Of a stretch of 64,000 nucleotides of DNA, positions 52,992 through 61,860 are shown one piece after another. Origin of the DNA: VAZQ01 sp036557665. Lineage in GTDB: Bacteria > Pseudomonadota > Alphaproteobacteria > Rhizobiales > Xanthobacteraceae. The DNA lies in contig DATBHG010000130.1 in assembly GCA_036557665.1 (NCBI GenBank), positions 1 through 64,000 on the forward strand. Direction: 5' to 3'. The notes below the pieces were generated by a model. It had not been told where the DNA came from, ran no database searches, and saw nothing but the letters and a program-made list of their open reading frames with translations. Made by a program: the position numbers and the translations under genes. Each line of letters starts with the position of its first letter. Positions within the stretch are counted from its first letter, which is position 1.

Positions 52992-53963
52992 ATGCTATGG
53001 GTCTACGTTCCGCGCGAAAGCTGCCTCGAGCGCGTTCCGGTCGCGTCGGTCGAAGACGTGCCTGACAGCCCAGTCTGGTTCGACCTGATCAATCCGAATA
53101 CGCAGGAGGACAGGATCGTCGAGCACAAGGTCGGCGTTGCGGTCCCGACCCGGGAGGAAATGCAGGAGATCGAGGTAACCAGCCGGCTCTATGTGGAGAA
53201 TGGCGCGCGTTACATGACCGCCACCTTCATGTGCCAGGCTGATACTCCCAGCCCAAAGACTACGCCGATCACCTTCATCTTGTCTGGCCACCGGCTGATA
53301 ACTGTTCGTTATGAGGAGCCGCGGCCGTTCATGATTGTCGGCAACAAGCTTGCCCGCGTCTGCTCGCCTGCGGTTACCGGGGAATCGGTGCTGATGGACC
53401 TGCTTGACGCCGTTATCGACCGCACCGCCGATATTCTGGAGCGTATCGGCGGAGAGGTCGATCAAATCTCCCATGACATATTCGAGCCGGAAGGCGGCCG
53501 AGCCGATCGCAGCTACAACCAGATTCTCCGGGCTATCGGCCGCAAGGGCGACCTCGCCTCCAAGGTGCGCGAGAGCCTGGTCTCCATCGGTCGCCTTCTG
53601 CTCTATCTGGCCAATGAGGCCGATACCATGCGATGGCCGAAGGAGCCGCGCGCGCAGCTGCGCGGCATGCAGCGCGATGTTCATTCGCTGTCGGACCATG
53701 CCGCCTATCTCACCAACAAGATTCAGTTTTTGCTCGATGCCATGCTGGGGGTCGTGACCATCGAGCAGAACAATGTAATCAAGATATTCTCGGTGGCGGC
53801 AGTGGCACTCATGCCGCCGACGCTGATCGCGTCGGTCTACGGCATGAACTTCAAGCATATGCCGGAACTCGATTGGTTCTACGGCTACCCGGTGGCGATC
53901 GTGCTGATGGTCGTGGCAGCTGCGTTGCCGTACTATTTCTTCAAATGGAAGAAATGGCTCTGA
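52992..53963 (+). CDS. corA: CorA-family magnesium transporter
   Basis: 323 residues with the CorA layout: a cytoplasmic alpha/beta funnel (PVWFDLINPNTQEDRIVEHK at the N-terminus), a long stalk helix, and two C-terminal transmembrane helices. The selectivity motif YGMNF is present at the end of TM1, followed by DWFYGYPVAIVLMVVAAALPYYFFKWKKWL as TM2 with its basic tail (quoted here in outline: WFYGYPVAIVLM and FFKWKKWL). ATG is preceded by a strong cggaggcatc. It is a pentameric divalent-cation channel, mainly Mg2+. Confidence 0.95.
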   Translation: MLWVYVPRESCLERVPVASVEDVPDSPVWFDLINPNTQEDRIVEHKVGVAVPTREEMQEIEVTSRLYVENGARYMTATFMCQADTPSPKTTPITFILSGHRLITVRYEEPRPFMIVGNKLARVCSPAVTGESVLMDLLDAVIDRTADILERIGGEVDQISHDIFEPEGGRADRSYNQILRAIGRKGDLASKVRESLVSIGRLLLYLANEADTMRWPKEPRAQLRGMQRDVHSLSDHAAYLTNKIQFLLDAMLGVVTIEQNNVIKIFSVAAVALMPPTLIASVYGMNFKHMPELDWFYGYPVAIVLMVVAAALPYYFFKWKKWL

Positions 53964-54003
53964 GCCGTAGAGCATTCTTCGATTAGCGTGGACTCCTGAT
54001 TGC

Positions 54004-54074
54004 CCGGCTTGGCGCTTGGGCCCGGTTGTCAACGGCTTGGCAACACGCCCGGGCGCGGAGGCCCGCCAAGCCGG
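54004..54074. terminator. Extended inverted repeat between convergent corA and SDR genes
   Basis: ccggcttggcg (54004-54014) and cgccaagccgg (54064-54074) are perfect 11-bp inverted copies with a GC-rich inner section (cttgggcccgg and cccgggcgcgg). It lies between two convergent genes, so it may end transcription from both sides, although no T-tract is present. Confidence 0.5.
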
Positions 54075-54120
54075 CGGTATGACGGTGAGGGCAATGATTC
54101 AGTGCAATTCGGAAACCCCG

Positions 54121-54903
54121 CTAAACATGCTGTCCGCCGTTTATGTGAATTTCAGCGCCGTTCACATACGATGAAGTGTCGGTGCACAGGACGTAGATGA
54201 TCTTGGCTACTTCGTCAGGGGTGCCGAGGCGATGCATCGGGATTTGATGCGCCACAATCTCCTCCGTGCCGGGAGAGAGCATTTGAGTATCGATCTCGCC
54301 GGGGGCTATGGCGTTCACGCGAATGCCGAGCGCGCCGAAATCTGCGGCCATTTCCCGTGTCAACGAGGCGAGAGCGGCCTTCGATGTGGCGTAGGCGGCG
54401 CCAGCAAAAGGATGCACGCGGGAGCCTGCTATCGAGGTCACGTTCACCACGGAGCCCTTGGCGGCCTTGAGCTCATCGACAAGGCCGCGCGCAAGCATGA
54501 TCGGCGCGAAGAAGTTCACCCGGAATACGTGCTCCCAGACGTCGATCGTGGTCCCGATCGAGGAGAGCCGCTTTCCCGCTTCGGCCTTGGGAGAGATTGC
54601 CGCGTTGTTGACGAGCGCGTTGAGCTCCCGCGGCTCCAGCCGCTCCTTGATCTCACTGATGGCAGCCACCGTCTGCTCCGGGTCGGAAAGGTCGACCTGA
54701 ATGTGGTCTTCCGGCCCCATCTCCCACGGGCAGTTCTCGGGGAACGGATGTCGCGAGCAGGTGATGACGCGCCAGCCCGCTGCCGAGAATCGCTTCACCG
54801 TGGCGTGGCCGATGCCGCGGCTTGCCCCGGTGAGGAGAAGGGTTCGGCGCGGAGCGTTGCTCGGCTTGATCATGTTGAGTGATTCCACGACAGCGGGCTG
54901 CAT
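54121..54903 (-). CDS. SDR-family oxidoreductase
   Basis: 260 residues of the classical short-chain dehydrogenase type: nucleotide motif LLTGASRGIGHATV, VNNAAIS, catalytic Ser in NVTSIAGSR, and the Tyr-Lys pair in YATSKAALASL, then VNAIAPGEIDTQML and a C-terminal GAEIHINGG. All catalytic residues are present, in contrast to the frameshifted SDR at 17492. Start at the ATG 54903, preceded by gaggcgggccg; Met11 is possible. It lies downstream of pdxH in the same direction (9 bp apart), so the two may be co-transcribed. Confidence 0.9.
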   Translation of the reverse strand: MQPAVVESLNMIKPSNAPRRTLLLTGASRGIGHATVKRFSAAGWRVITCSRHPFPENCPWEMGPEDHIQVDLSDPEQTVAAISEIKERLEPRELNALVNNAAISPKAEAGKRLSSIGTTIDVWEHVFRVNFFAPIMLARGLVDELKAAKGSVVNVTSIAGSRVHPFAGAAYATSKAALASLTREMAADFGALGIRVNAIAPGEIDTQMLSPGTEEIVAHQIPMHRLGTPDEVAKIIYVLCTDTSSYVNGAEIHINGGQHV

Positions 54904-54912
54904 CGGCCCGCC

Positions 54913-55554
54913 TCAAGGGTAGAGCCGCGTCTTGTGCCACGGCGCATCCTGGCCGTCGCGGCGGAACTCTACCCGATCATGCAACCGAAATGGTCGCTCC
55001 TGCCAGAACTCCATGACGAGGGGGGTCAGGCAGTAGCCGGACCAGTTCGGCGGCCGGGGCACGGCGCCGACCAGGAACTTCGCCGTGTGACGGGCGACAG
55101 ACTGCTCGAAGGCATGCCGGCTCTCCAGCGGAGCGGACTGCTTGCTGGCCCAGGCGCCAATCTGGGCGAGGCGCGGCCGGGTAGCGAAATACGCGTCCGC
55201 CTCGGCATCATCGACCCTACCTACCGGTCCGCGCAGCCGTACTTGTCGATTGGATGATTTCCAATGGAACAGCAAGCCGGCGCGATGGGTTTCGTCCAAC
55301 TCCCGCCCTTTTTGGCTGTCCAGGTTGGTATAGAAGACGAACCCCCGTTCGTCGAAAGCCTTCATCAGGACCATGCGAACATTGGGCAGGCCTTCCGCAT
55401 CAACGGTGGCGAGCGCCATTGCCGTCGGATCGCGCGGCTCGCTCTTGGTCGCCTCGGCGAACCAGGCAGCAAACAGGCGCAGCGGCTCGTCGGCCTCGGT
55501 AAAATCACCGCTCGTTAACCAGCTCGGGTGTTCTATCGGAGCCGATTCTGACAC
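54913..55554 (-). CDS. pdxH: Pyridoxine/pyridoxamine 5'-phosphate oxidase
   Basis: 213 residues, matching the usual size, from the GTG giving VSESAPIEHP. FMN-dependent oxidase making pyridoxal phosphate. Motifs: DPTAMALATVDAEGLPNVRMV near the start, FYTNLDSQKGRELDE, LLFHWKSSNRQVRLRGPV, and the C-terminal EFWQERPFRLHDRVEFRR with HKTRLYP at the end. Longer readings to 55809 add an Arg-rich stretch with no family support. It diverges from the lipoprotein gene at 55623. Confidence 0.95.
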   Translation of the reverse strand: MSESAPIEHPSWLTSGDFTEADEPLRLFAAWFAEATKSEPRDPTAMALATVDAEGLPNVRMVLMKAFDERGFVFYTNLDSQKGRELDETHRAGLLFHWKSSNRQVRLRGPVGRVDDAEADAYFATRPRLAQIGAWASKQSAPLESRHAFEQSVARHTAKFLVGAVPRPPNWSGYCLTPLVMEFWQERPFRLHDRVEFRRDGQDAPWHKTRLYP

Positions 55555-55622
55555 GGTGCGAAGGTCCCAAGTGGTGTCGCTGGCGCGAACGGTCGCGTCT
55601 CGAGCTGGAGGTATATAAAGGA

Positions 55623-56111
55623 ATGCGGTGGCGATCGCACGCGGCTGCGCACTACTGCATCCGAGCATGTGCAACGGCGCTAACGCTGGCGCTCGGCGGG
55701 TGCAGCTTCTCCTATCAGCTGGACAACTTGTTTGCCAAAGCCGACGAGGGCATCGCCCAGCGCGGCTCGCTCCACCTCTCCACCCCGAAGCCTCTTGCGC
55801 AGCCGCCATCGGAAGCGGACCTTACGATCGCACGCACAGTGGCAGGCGAGGTCCTGAGCAAGGGCGGCAAGGACGTCAGCATGCCCTGGGAGAATCCAAG
55901 GACCGGCGCGCGCGGCACCGTCACGCCCCTGGCTTCAGCCTATACCCAGGACGGTAGCGTCTGCCGCGATTTTCTCGCCAGCTACGTCAAGGAGGGGAGC
56001 GAAGCGTGGCTCCACGGCGCCGGTTGTCGCGCTCAACGCGGCAAGTGGCAGGTTCGCAGTATGCGGCCGTGGAAAAATTCATCCGATGTAAAAACGTCAC
56101 CGAAGTCCTGA
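55623..56111 (+). CDS. RT0821/Lpp0805-like surface lipoprotein
   Basis: 162 residues. Signal peptide with lipobox ALGGC at about residue 27 (CATALTLALGGCSFSYQLD). The mature domain ends in the conserved pattern of the RT0821/Lpp0805 surface protein family: ENPRTGARGTVTPLASAYTQ, then VCRDFLASYVKEGSEAWLHG and a terminal W-rich RGKWQVRSMRPW. The family is widespread in alphaproteobacteria, anchored in the outer membrane, function unknown. It diverges from pdxH with 68 bp between starts. Confidence 0.85.
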   Translation: MRWRSHAAAHYCIRACATALTLALGGCSFSYQLDNLFAKADEGIAQRGSLHLSTPKPLAQPPSEADLTIARTVAGEVLSKGGKDVSMPWENPRTGARGTVTPLASAYTQDGSVCRDFLASYVKEGSEAWLHGAGCRAQRGKWQVRSMRPWKNSSDVKTSPKS

Positions 56112-56356
56112 CGAGCTTCCCTATTGTTCAGTCCGACTGCCGGGGCCCTGACCCAGCGGCATCTTTCATGGTCCTGTCGGAGCGACGTGAGCCTGTTCTC
56201 TGAGCCTGTTCTCGCGCTTGCGAATCACCGCCAAACCCACTCGAAGAATCACGAGCAACGTCATATTGTTGCGCTCCGCGGGCAATCCCCCCACATATGC
56301 GGCGGGGCGATCAGTTGCTCGGATCAGAATGCGGGTCCCGGTTTGGAGGGTGGAAA

Positions 56357-57355
56357 ATGCGCGACCCCTATGACGTCCTTGGGGTGTCAAAGGGCGCGAG
56401 TGCCGCGGAGATCAAGGGCGCGTTCCGGAAGCTGGCCAAGAGGCTGCATCCGGATGCGAACAAGCATGACGCGCGCGCCGCTTCCCGCTTTGCCGAAGTG
56501 AATACGGCCTATGAGATCGTTGGCGATGAAGCCAAGCGCAAGGCCTATGACCGCGGTGAGATCGATGCGGAGGGCAAGCCGCGCTTTGGGGGTTTCGATG
56601 GGTTTGGCCGAGGTCGGCGGGGTGGCCAGGCCGGCGGGTTCGAGACGTTTACCTGGGGTCCCGGCGGGTTTCAGCGCGGTGGCGGACGCGGCTTCGGCGG
56701 GTTCGAGGATATTCTCAAGGAGGCGTTTGGCGGCGCAACGGGAAGGGGCGCCCGAGCACGGTCAGGTCCGGGCTTTGGCTTTGATTTCGATGATTTGGGT
56801 GCCGCTCAAGCCGGCGGTCCTGGAGCGGATGTTGCAGCCTCGCTCACGATAACCCTGCCGGAAGCCGCAAAAGGTGTGACGAAACGAGTCCAGCTCCCGA
56901 CCGGAAGGGAGGTCGAGGTCAGAATTCCGGCGGGCCTCGCCGATGGCCAGCAGATCAGGCTCAAAGGACAGGGGACGAGCAGCTCGACAGGCCGTACCGG
57001 CGATCTCCTGATTACGGTGTCGGTGGCCCCGCATCCGCTGTTCAAGCGCTCCGGGGTCGATCTGCGCCTCGACCTTCCCATCGCGCTTTATGAGGCGGTG
57101 CTCGGGGGTAAGGTGCGCGTCCCAACCCTGGACGGGGAGGTCGAGCTTGCAATTCCCCCAGGCACGAATTCAGGGCGGACGTTCCGACTGAAAGGACGCG
57201 GTTTCCCGGCCCGCGAGGGTAAGGGCGACCTTCTCGCAACCGTCCGCATCGTGCTCCCGGATCGCGCCGATGCCGACCTCCACGAGTTGATGCGCAAATG
57301 GCACGAGCGAAAGCCATATGATCCGCGCAAGGATATGCGCTCGCAGGGGGGCTAG
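56357..57355 (+). CDS. J-domain chaperone with DnaJ C-terminal domains (CbpA-like)
   Basis: 332 residues from the ATG giving MRDPYDVLGVSKGAS. J domain at 1-68 with the HPD motif at 31-33, then a Gly/Phe-rich segment (GGFDGFGRGRRGGQAGGF), then two C-terminal substrate-binding domains (ITLPEAAKGVTKRVQLPTG and VELAIPPGTNSGRTFRLKG). There is no zinc finger, so it is CbpA-like, not DnaJ. It stimulates DnaK and binds unfolded protein. It precedes aroC by 116 bp. Confidence 0.93.
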   Translation: MRDPYDVLGVSKGASAAEIKGAFRKLAKRLHPDANKHDARAASRFAEVNTAYEIVGDEAKRKAYDRGEIDAEGKPRFGGFDGFGRGRRGGQAGGFETFTWGPGGFQRGGGRGFGGFEDILKEAFGGATGRGARARSGPGFGFDFDDLGAAQAGGPGADVAASLTITLPEAAKGVTKRVQLPTGREVEVRIPAGLADGQQIRLKGQGTSSSTGRTGDLLITVSVAPHPLFKRSGVDLRLDLPIALYEAVLGGKVRVPTLDGEVELAIPPGTNSGRTFRLKGRGFPAREGKGDLLATVRIVLPDRADADLHELMRKWHERKPYDPRKDMRSQGG

Positions 57356-57405
57356 GGTGAGTAAAACCGTCTGACGTGTTGTTGACTGGTGCGCGCGGCG
57401 CGCGC

Positions 57406-57422
57406 ACGATTTTGCCCACCCG
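57406..57422. repeat. Half-site of the cgattttgcccacc repeat
   Basis: cacgattttgcccaccc, upstream of aroC, matches the right arm of the inverted repeat at 41325-41336 (gcgattttgccc) over 11 bases. A GC palindrome (gcgcgcggcgcgcgc, 57391-57405) lies next to it. No partner arm was found. Confidence 0.45.
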
Positions 57423-57471
57423 CTACCATTGAGTTGGGGCGCCGCACCATAGCCGCGGCCGGCAGTAATCC

Positions 57472-58596
57472 ATGTCCTTCAACACCTTTGGCCACCTCTT
57501 CCGGGTCACCACCTTCGGCGAGAGCCACGGGCCGGCCATCGGCTGCGTCGTGGATGGATGTCCACCCGGAATTCCTCTCACCGAGGCTGACATCCAGCCT
57601 TATCTGGACAAGCGCCGGCCGGGGCACTCGCGTTTTACCAGTCAGCGTCGCGAGCCGGACGCGGTGAAAATTCTTTCCGGGGTGTTCACTGACCCGGCAA
57701 CCCGCCTACAGGTCACGACGGGCACGCCCATCGGTCTCGTGATCGAGAATGTCGATCAACGCTCGAAGGATTATTCCGAGATCAGCGACAAGTATCGGCC
57801 CGGTCACGCGGACTACAGCTATGACATCAAATACGGGATCCGCGACTTCCGCGGCGGCGGCCGGCAGTCCGCACGCGAGACAGCGATGCGGGTGGCCGCC
57901 GGAGCGGTTGCACGCAAGCTCGTTGCGGGGATGAGCGTGCGCGCAGCGCTGATCCAGATGGGAGCGCACAAGATCGAGCGCACGCGCTGGGATTGGGAGG
58001 AGGTGGAGCGCAATCCCTTCTTCTGTCCCGATCCCGAGCAGGCCGAGTTCTTTGAAGGCTATCTCGACGATGTGCGCAAACGCGGATCATCGGTGGGTGC
58101 TGTGATAGAAGTGGTGGCGGAGGGCGTTCCGGCCGGCCTCGGGGCACCCGTCTACGGCAAGCTCGACGGGGATCTCGCGGCTGCGCTGATGGGCATCAAT
58201 GCGGTCAAGGGAGTGGAGATCGGAGCGGGCTTTGCAGCTGCCGCGCTCAGCGGGGAGGAGAATGCAGACGAGATGCGCATGGGCAACGACGGCAAACCCG
58301 TTTTTTTGTCCAATCATGCCGGCGGCATTCTCGGCGGCATTTCCACCGGGCAACCGATTGTCTGCCGTTTCGCGGTGAAGCCGACCTCGTCAATCCTGAC
58401 GCCGCGACGCACGGTTGACCGATACGGAGCCGATACCGAAATCGTCACCAAAGGGCGCCACGATCCCTGTGTGGGGATCCGCGCGGTGCCGATCGGGGAA
58501 GCGATGGTCGCGTGCGTCCTTGCCGATCACTACCTCCGTCACCGCGGGCAGGTCGGTGAGCCGTCGTCTTGGCCGTTTACGCGTCCTGGTCGGTGA
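57472..58596 (+). CDS. aroC: Chorismate synthase
   Basis: 374 residues, last enzyme of the shikimate pathway, converting EPSP to chorismate with reduced FMN. The family signatures are all present: FRVTTFGESHGPAIGCVVDG, GRQSARETAMRVAAGAVARK, and RHDPCVGIRAVPIGEAMVA. Start ATG at 57472 gives the standard N-terminus MSFNTFGHLFRVTTF. It is followed 3 bp later by the ribB-type gene, so the two are co-transcribed. Confidence 0.97.
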   Translation: MSFNTFGHLFRVTTFGESHGPAIGCVVDGCPPGIPLTEADIQPYLDKRRPGHSRFTSQRREPDAVKILSGVFTDPATRLQVTTGTPIGLVIENVDQRSKDYSEISDKYRPGHADYSYDIKYGIRDFRGGGRQSARETAMRVAAGAVARKLVAGMSVRAALIQMGAHKIERTRWDWEEVERNPFFCPDPEQAEFFEGYLDDVRKRGSSVGAVIEVVAEGVPAGLGAPVYGKLDGDLAAALMGINAVKGVEIGAGFAAAALSGEENADEMRMGNDGKPVFLSNHAGGILGGISTGQPIVCRFAVKPTSSILTPRRTVDRYGADTEIVTKGRHDPCVGIRAVPIGEAMVACVLADHYLRHRGQVGEPSSWPFTRPGR

Positions 58597-58599
58597 GTC

Positions 58600-59724
58600 G
58601 TGGCAGAGGTTGATCGCGTGCACGATGATCATCAGCGGATAGAGGCCGTTATCGCCGCGTTCGCCGCGGGAGAGATCGTTGTCGTCACCGATGACGATGA
58701 CCGCGAGAACGAAGGCGATCTGTTCGTCGCGGCTTCGCTCTGCACGCCGGAAAAAATGGCCTTCATCATTCGCAATACATCCGGCATCGTGTGCGCGCCG
58801 CTCTCGGCTGAGCAGGCCAGGCGCTTGCATCTTGGCCCCATGGTGGCGGCCAACGATGCACCGCTCGGCACCGCCTTCACGGTCTCAGTCGACTGCCGTC
58901 ACGGGCTGACCACCGGCATCTCGGCGGAGGAGCGCACCAATACGGTGCGTGCCCTTGCCAACGACAACAGCGGCGCCAGCGACTTCGTGCGCCCGGGTCA
59001 TGTGTTTCCGCTGATCGCAAAGGATGGCGGCGTGCTGATGCGATCCGGGCATACCGAGGCCTGTATCGACCTCTGCCGGCTTGCCGGTTTGCCGGCGGTC
59101 GGCGTGCTGGCTGAGCTGATGAACGACGACGGCTCGGTAATGCGCGGGCCCGGCGTCGCAGAGTTCGCCGCGCGCCACAAGCTCAGGCAGGTTTCCATAG
59201 CGGATCTGATCGCGTATCGGCAGGCCCGCGACAAGCTGGTCAAACGCATCGGCGAGTTCCCGGTCAAGAGCAAGATCGGCACTCTTCAGGGTTATGCGTA
59301 TGTGACCCCTTTTGACGCCATTCAGCACATGGCATTCGTCTACGGCCGCATCGGCAACGGCAAGGACATGCCGGCACGGCTGCACCGCGCCGACGTCATC
59401 CGCGACGTTTTCGGCGGAGCGCATCCGGTTCACTCGGCGTTGGAGCGTTTCAAGCAGGAAGGGCGCGGGGTCATCGTTTTTCTGCGCGACGGCGCGGCCG
59501 GCGTGCCCACTCACGCCATCCCGCATTCCGGCTCGACCGGATCCGAGTTCGCGCGCTCACGGCAATGGCGAGAGGTCGGGCTGGGAGCGCAAATCCTCAA
59601 GGACCTCGGGATAGCTTCCATTCGGCTGCTGACCTCCACAAGGATGACCTATGTAGGGCTCGCCGGGTTCGGCATCGAGATCACAGCAACCGAGCTGATA
59701 GAGGATCGCGCCGCGCGCAATTGA
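58600..59724 (+). CDS. ribB: 3,4-dihydroxy-2-butanone-4-phosphate synthase with degenerate GTP cyclohydrolase II-like domain
   Basis: 374 residues, GTG start directly after aroC. The N-terminal domain (about 10-210) is a complete RibB: VVTDDDDRENEGDLF (metal acidic patch), APLSAEQARRL, and GGVLMRSGHTEACIDLCRLAG. RibB makes the four-carbon unit of riboflavin from ribulose-5-phosphate. The C-terminal half is related to GTP cyclohydrolase II but the zinc cysteines (CxxGDxxxSxxCxC) are gone: the segment reads LHRADVIRDVFGGAHPVHSA. This alphaproteobacterial form therefore probably has no cyclohydrolase activity. Confidence 0.93.
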   Translation: MAEVDRVHDDHQRIEAVIAAFAAGEIVVVTDDDDRENEGDLFVAASLCTPEKMAFIIRNTSGIVCAPLSAEQARRLHLGPMVAANDAPLGTAFTVSVDCRHGLTTGISAEERTNTVRALANDNSGASDFVRPGHVFPLIAKDGGVLMRSGHTEACIDLCRLAGLPAVGVLAELMNDDGSVMRGPGVAEFAARHKLRQVSIADLIAYRQARDKLVKRIGEFPVKSKIGTLQGYAYVTPFDAIQHMAFVYGRIGNGKDMPARLHRADVIRDVFGGAHPVHSALERFKQEGRGVIVFLRDGAAGVPTHAIPHSGSTGSEFARSRQWREVGLGAQILKDLGIASIRLLTSTRMTYVGLAGFGIEITATELIEDRAARN

Positions 59725-59772
59725 TCGCTACTCGATCGCCTCGTCAGCAATAGCGAGCACGCTCGTCCTTCA

Positions 59773-60222
59773 TTACCCCCTCGCGGCCGCGTGAATCGCC
59801 CGGCGCACCTGCTGGTACGTGCCGCAACGGCAGATATTGGTGATCTCGCGATTGATGTCGTCGTCGGTGGGTTTCGGCTTGACGTTAAGCAAGGCCGCGA
59901 CCGCCATGATCATGCCACTCTGGCAATAGCCACATTGTGGTACGTCGTGCTCGATCCACGCCTTCTGTACCTTATGCAGCGTGCCGCTCTGTGCGAGCCC
60001 CTCGATGGTTCCGATCTGCTTGCCCTCGGCAAAACTGATGGGCACCGAGCACGAGCGCACGGCGACGCCGTCCAGGTGGACGGTGCAAGCGCCGCATTGG
60101 GCAATCCCGCAGCCATATTTCGTGCCGGTCAGCCCGATGGTATCGCGCAGGACCCAAAGCAGCGGAGTATCGGGATCGACATCGACGGTATGCCTTTGCC
60201 CGTTCACCCTTAGATCAACCAT
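59773..60222 (-). CDS. Isoquinoline 1-oxidoreductase-type 2Fe-2S subunit (IorA-like)
   Basis: 149 residues from the ATG preceded by a strong gaggagg. Cluster ligands are Cys38, Cys43, Cys46 and Cys58 in the ferredoxin domain (KYGCGIAQCGACTV, RSC) and Cys97, Cys100, Cys131 and Cys133 in the helical domain (QCGYCQSGM, NICRCGTYQ). The QCGYCQSGMIM and NICRCGTYQ variants are those of the isoquinoline oxidoreductase class, whose large subunit carries no FAD partner. No large subunit gene is adjacent on either side, so this copy is an orphan here. Confidence 0.88.
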   Translation of the reverse strand: MVDLRVNGQRHTVDVDPDTPLLWVLRDTIGLTGTKYGCGIAQCGACTVHLDGVAVRSCSVPISFAEGKQIGTIEGLAQSGTLHKVQKAWIEHDVPQCGYCQSGMIMAVAALLNVKPKPTDDDINREITNICRCGTYQQVRRAIHAAARG

Positions 60223-60457
60223 TCGCAACCTCCTCGGGAGCGAGATGCTCAAGACGGGTCCGCAGGGCCTGACAGCGCACTTAACGACTTCCGCAGTGGT
60301 CTTGCTATGAGATGGGTTAGGGCTTCGCGGATAGATAGCAAGGGGGCGAGCCTCGTTAAATCGATTGCGTTCAAGCCCCGATATGTCCGACAATGCTCGA
60401 GGTCCGTCATACGGGGTGGCGCCATCTTGCGCTTCCCCACTAGAAGGGAGGAGCACC

Positions 60458-61756
60458 ATGAGCGGTTCGGGTCCATTGCGGGATGTCCTGGCTGCCGGCG
60501 CGCTCGGCATTGTTCTCGTCGCGGCGTCCTGGCCCGTGTCGGCCCAGCAATCAGCGGGGTCGCCGTCCGCGAACGCTCCGGCCGCAGCGCCCGCTGCGCT
60601 GCCGACGCCCACCACACAGTCCGTTATGGCCGATCGGCCCAAGTCGGAGGCCGCGCAGAAGCTCGCTCCCGTGGCGCCTCCTCCTTTGGCCACCGCTGCG
60701 GACAAAATCCCGGTCGACAGGCTCAAGGCCCCGCCCGGCTTCAAGATCGAAGTCTATGCGACCGGCATGGTCAATGCCCGCTCGCTGCGGGAAGGTAACA
60801 AGGGGACCATATTCGTCGGCAGCCGGCTCACCGATAAGATCTATGCCATCACCGAGAAGAACGGGAAGCATGAGGCCAGGCCGCTGCTCACCGGACTGTT
60901 CAGGCCAAACGGGCTCGCCTTCCACAATGGCACCCTCTACATTGCCGAGCTGTCGCAGATCTCCAAGATCGACGATATAGAAAACAAGCTCGACCAGCCG
61001 CCAAAACCGACGGTCATCTACAGCGACTTGCCCAAAGACGAGGCGCATGGCTGGAAGTTTTTGACGGTGGGACCGGATAACCGGCTTTATTTCCAGATCG
61101 GGGCTCCCTGCAACATCTGCATGCCGTCGGACGCTCACGCCCAGATCCGCAGCATCAATCTGGACGGCAGCGACATGAAAGTGGTCGCGCGCGGCATTCG
61201 GCAAGTCGTCGGGATGGACTGGCACCCGGTGAGCAAGCAGCTCTATTTCACCGAAAATCAGCGCGACTGGCTTTCCGAGGAGTATCCCCAGGACAAGCTG
61301 AACCGTGTGACCAACCCGGGCAAGGACAATTTCGGCTTCCCCTATTGCCATCAGGGCGATATGCCGGATCCCGAGTTTGGCTGGGGACACGATTGCAAGG
61401 CCGAGTTCGCGCAGCCGCTAGTTCTGCTCGGCCCCCATGCCGCCCCGCTGGGGATGCGTTTCTACACCGGTAACATGTTTCCCGCAGAATATCGCGGGGC
61501 CATTCTGGTTGCGCGTCACGGCTCGTGGAACAAGACGCACAAATTTGGCGGGGACATCGTCACGGTCAAACTGAACAGCGACGGGACCGTCAAGTCGGTC
61601 GAGCCGTTCATCACCGGCTTCTTGCAGAACAACAACTATATCGGCCGCCCGGTCGATCTGCATGTGATGAAGGACGGATCGGTCCTTGTGTCGGACGATT
61701 GGAACGGCGCGGTTTATCGCGTGAGCTACGACAACGCGCCGGTCGCCCACCGCTGA
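60458..61756 (+). CDS. Exported sorbosone/glucose dehydrogenase-like PQQ beta-propeller protein
   Basis: 432 residues from the ATG preceded by gggaggagc. Signal peptide (LGIVLVAASWPVSAQQ), then a 55-residue Ala/Pro-rich linker, then a beta-propeller with IPVDRLKAPPGFKIEVYATGM, FVGSRLTDKIYAITEK, and ENQRDWLSEEYPQDKLNRV, resembling soluble PQQ-dependent sugar dehydrogenases and sorbosone dehydrogenase. Two cysteine-bearing loops (APCNICMPSDAHAQ and FPYCHQGD) are notable. It is followed by a cytochrome c gene that could accept its electrons. Enzyme activity is inferred from fold only. Confidence 0.85.
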   Translation: MSGSGPLRDVLAAGALGIVLVAASWPVSAQQSAGSPSANAPAAAPAALPTPTTQSVMADRPKSEAAQKLAPVAPPPLATAADKIPVDRLKAPPGFKIEVYATGMVNARSLREGNKGTIFVGSRLTDKIYAITEKNGKHEARPLLTGLFRPNGLAFHNGTLYIAELSQISKIDDIENKLDQPPKPTVIYSDLPKDEAHGWKFLTVGPDNRLYFQIGAPCNICMPSDAHAQIRSINLDGSDMKVVARGIRQVVGMDWHPVSKQLYFTENQRDWLSEEYPQDKLNRVTNPGKDNFGFPYCHQGDMPDPEFGWGHDCKAEFAQPLVLLGPHAAPLGMRFYTGNMFPAEYRGAILVARHGSWNKTHKFGGDIVTVKLNSDGTVKSVEPFITGFLQNNNYIGRPVDLHVMKDGSVLVSDDWNGAVYRVSYDNAPVAHR

Positions 61757-61803
61757 TGCATGAGCAGAACGCGGCCGTTTCGGCATCGCCCGATCTCCCG
61801 GTC

Positions 61804-61833
61804 TGTAGGGGCGGGTTTCAAGCCCGCCTCTGA
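61804..61833. repeat. Dispersed intergenic repeat, best copy
   Basis: tgtaggggcgggtttcaagc followed by ccgcctctga is a near-perfect palindrome in the gap between the sorbosone dehydrogenase-like gene and the cytochrome gene. It is related to the copies at 51181 and 37068 and to the outer arm at 42445. Confidence 0.65.
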
Positions 61834-61860
61834 AAGCGTCGAGACAGCGCCGGTCAGCGA

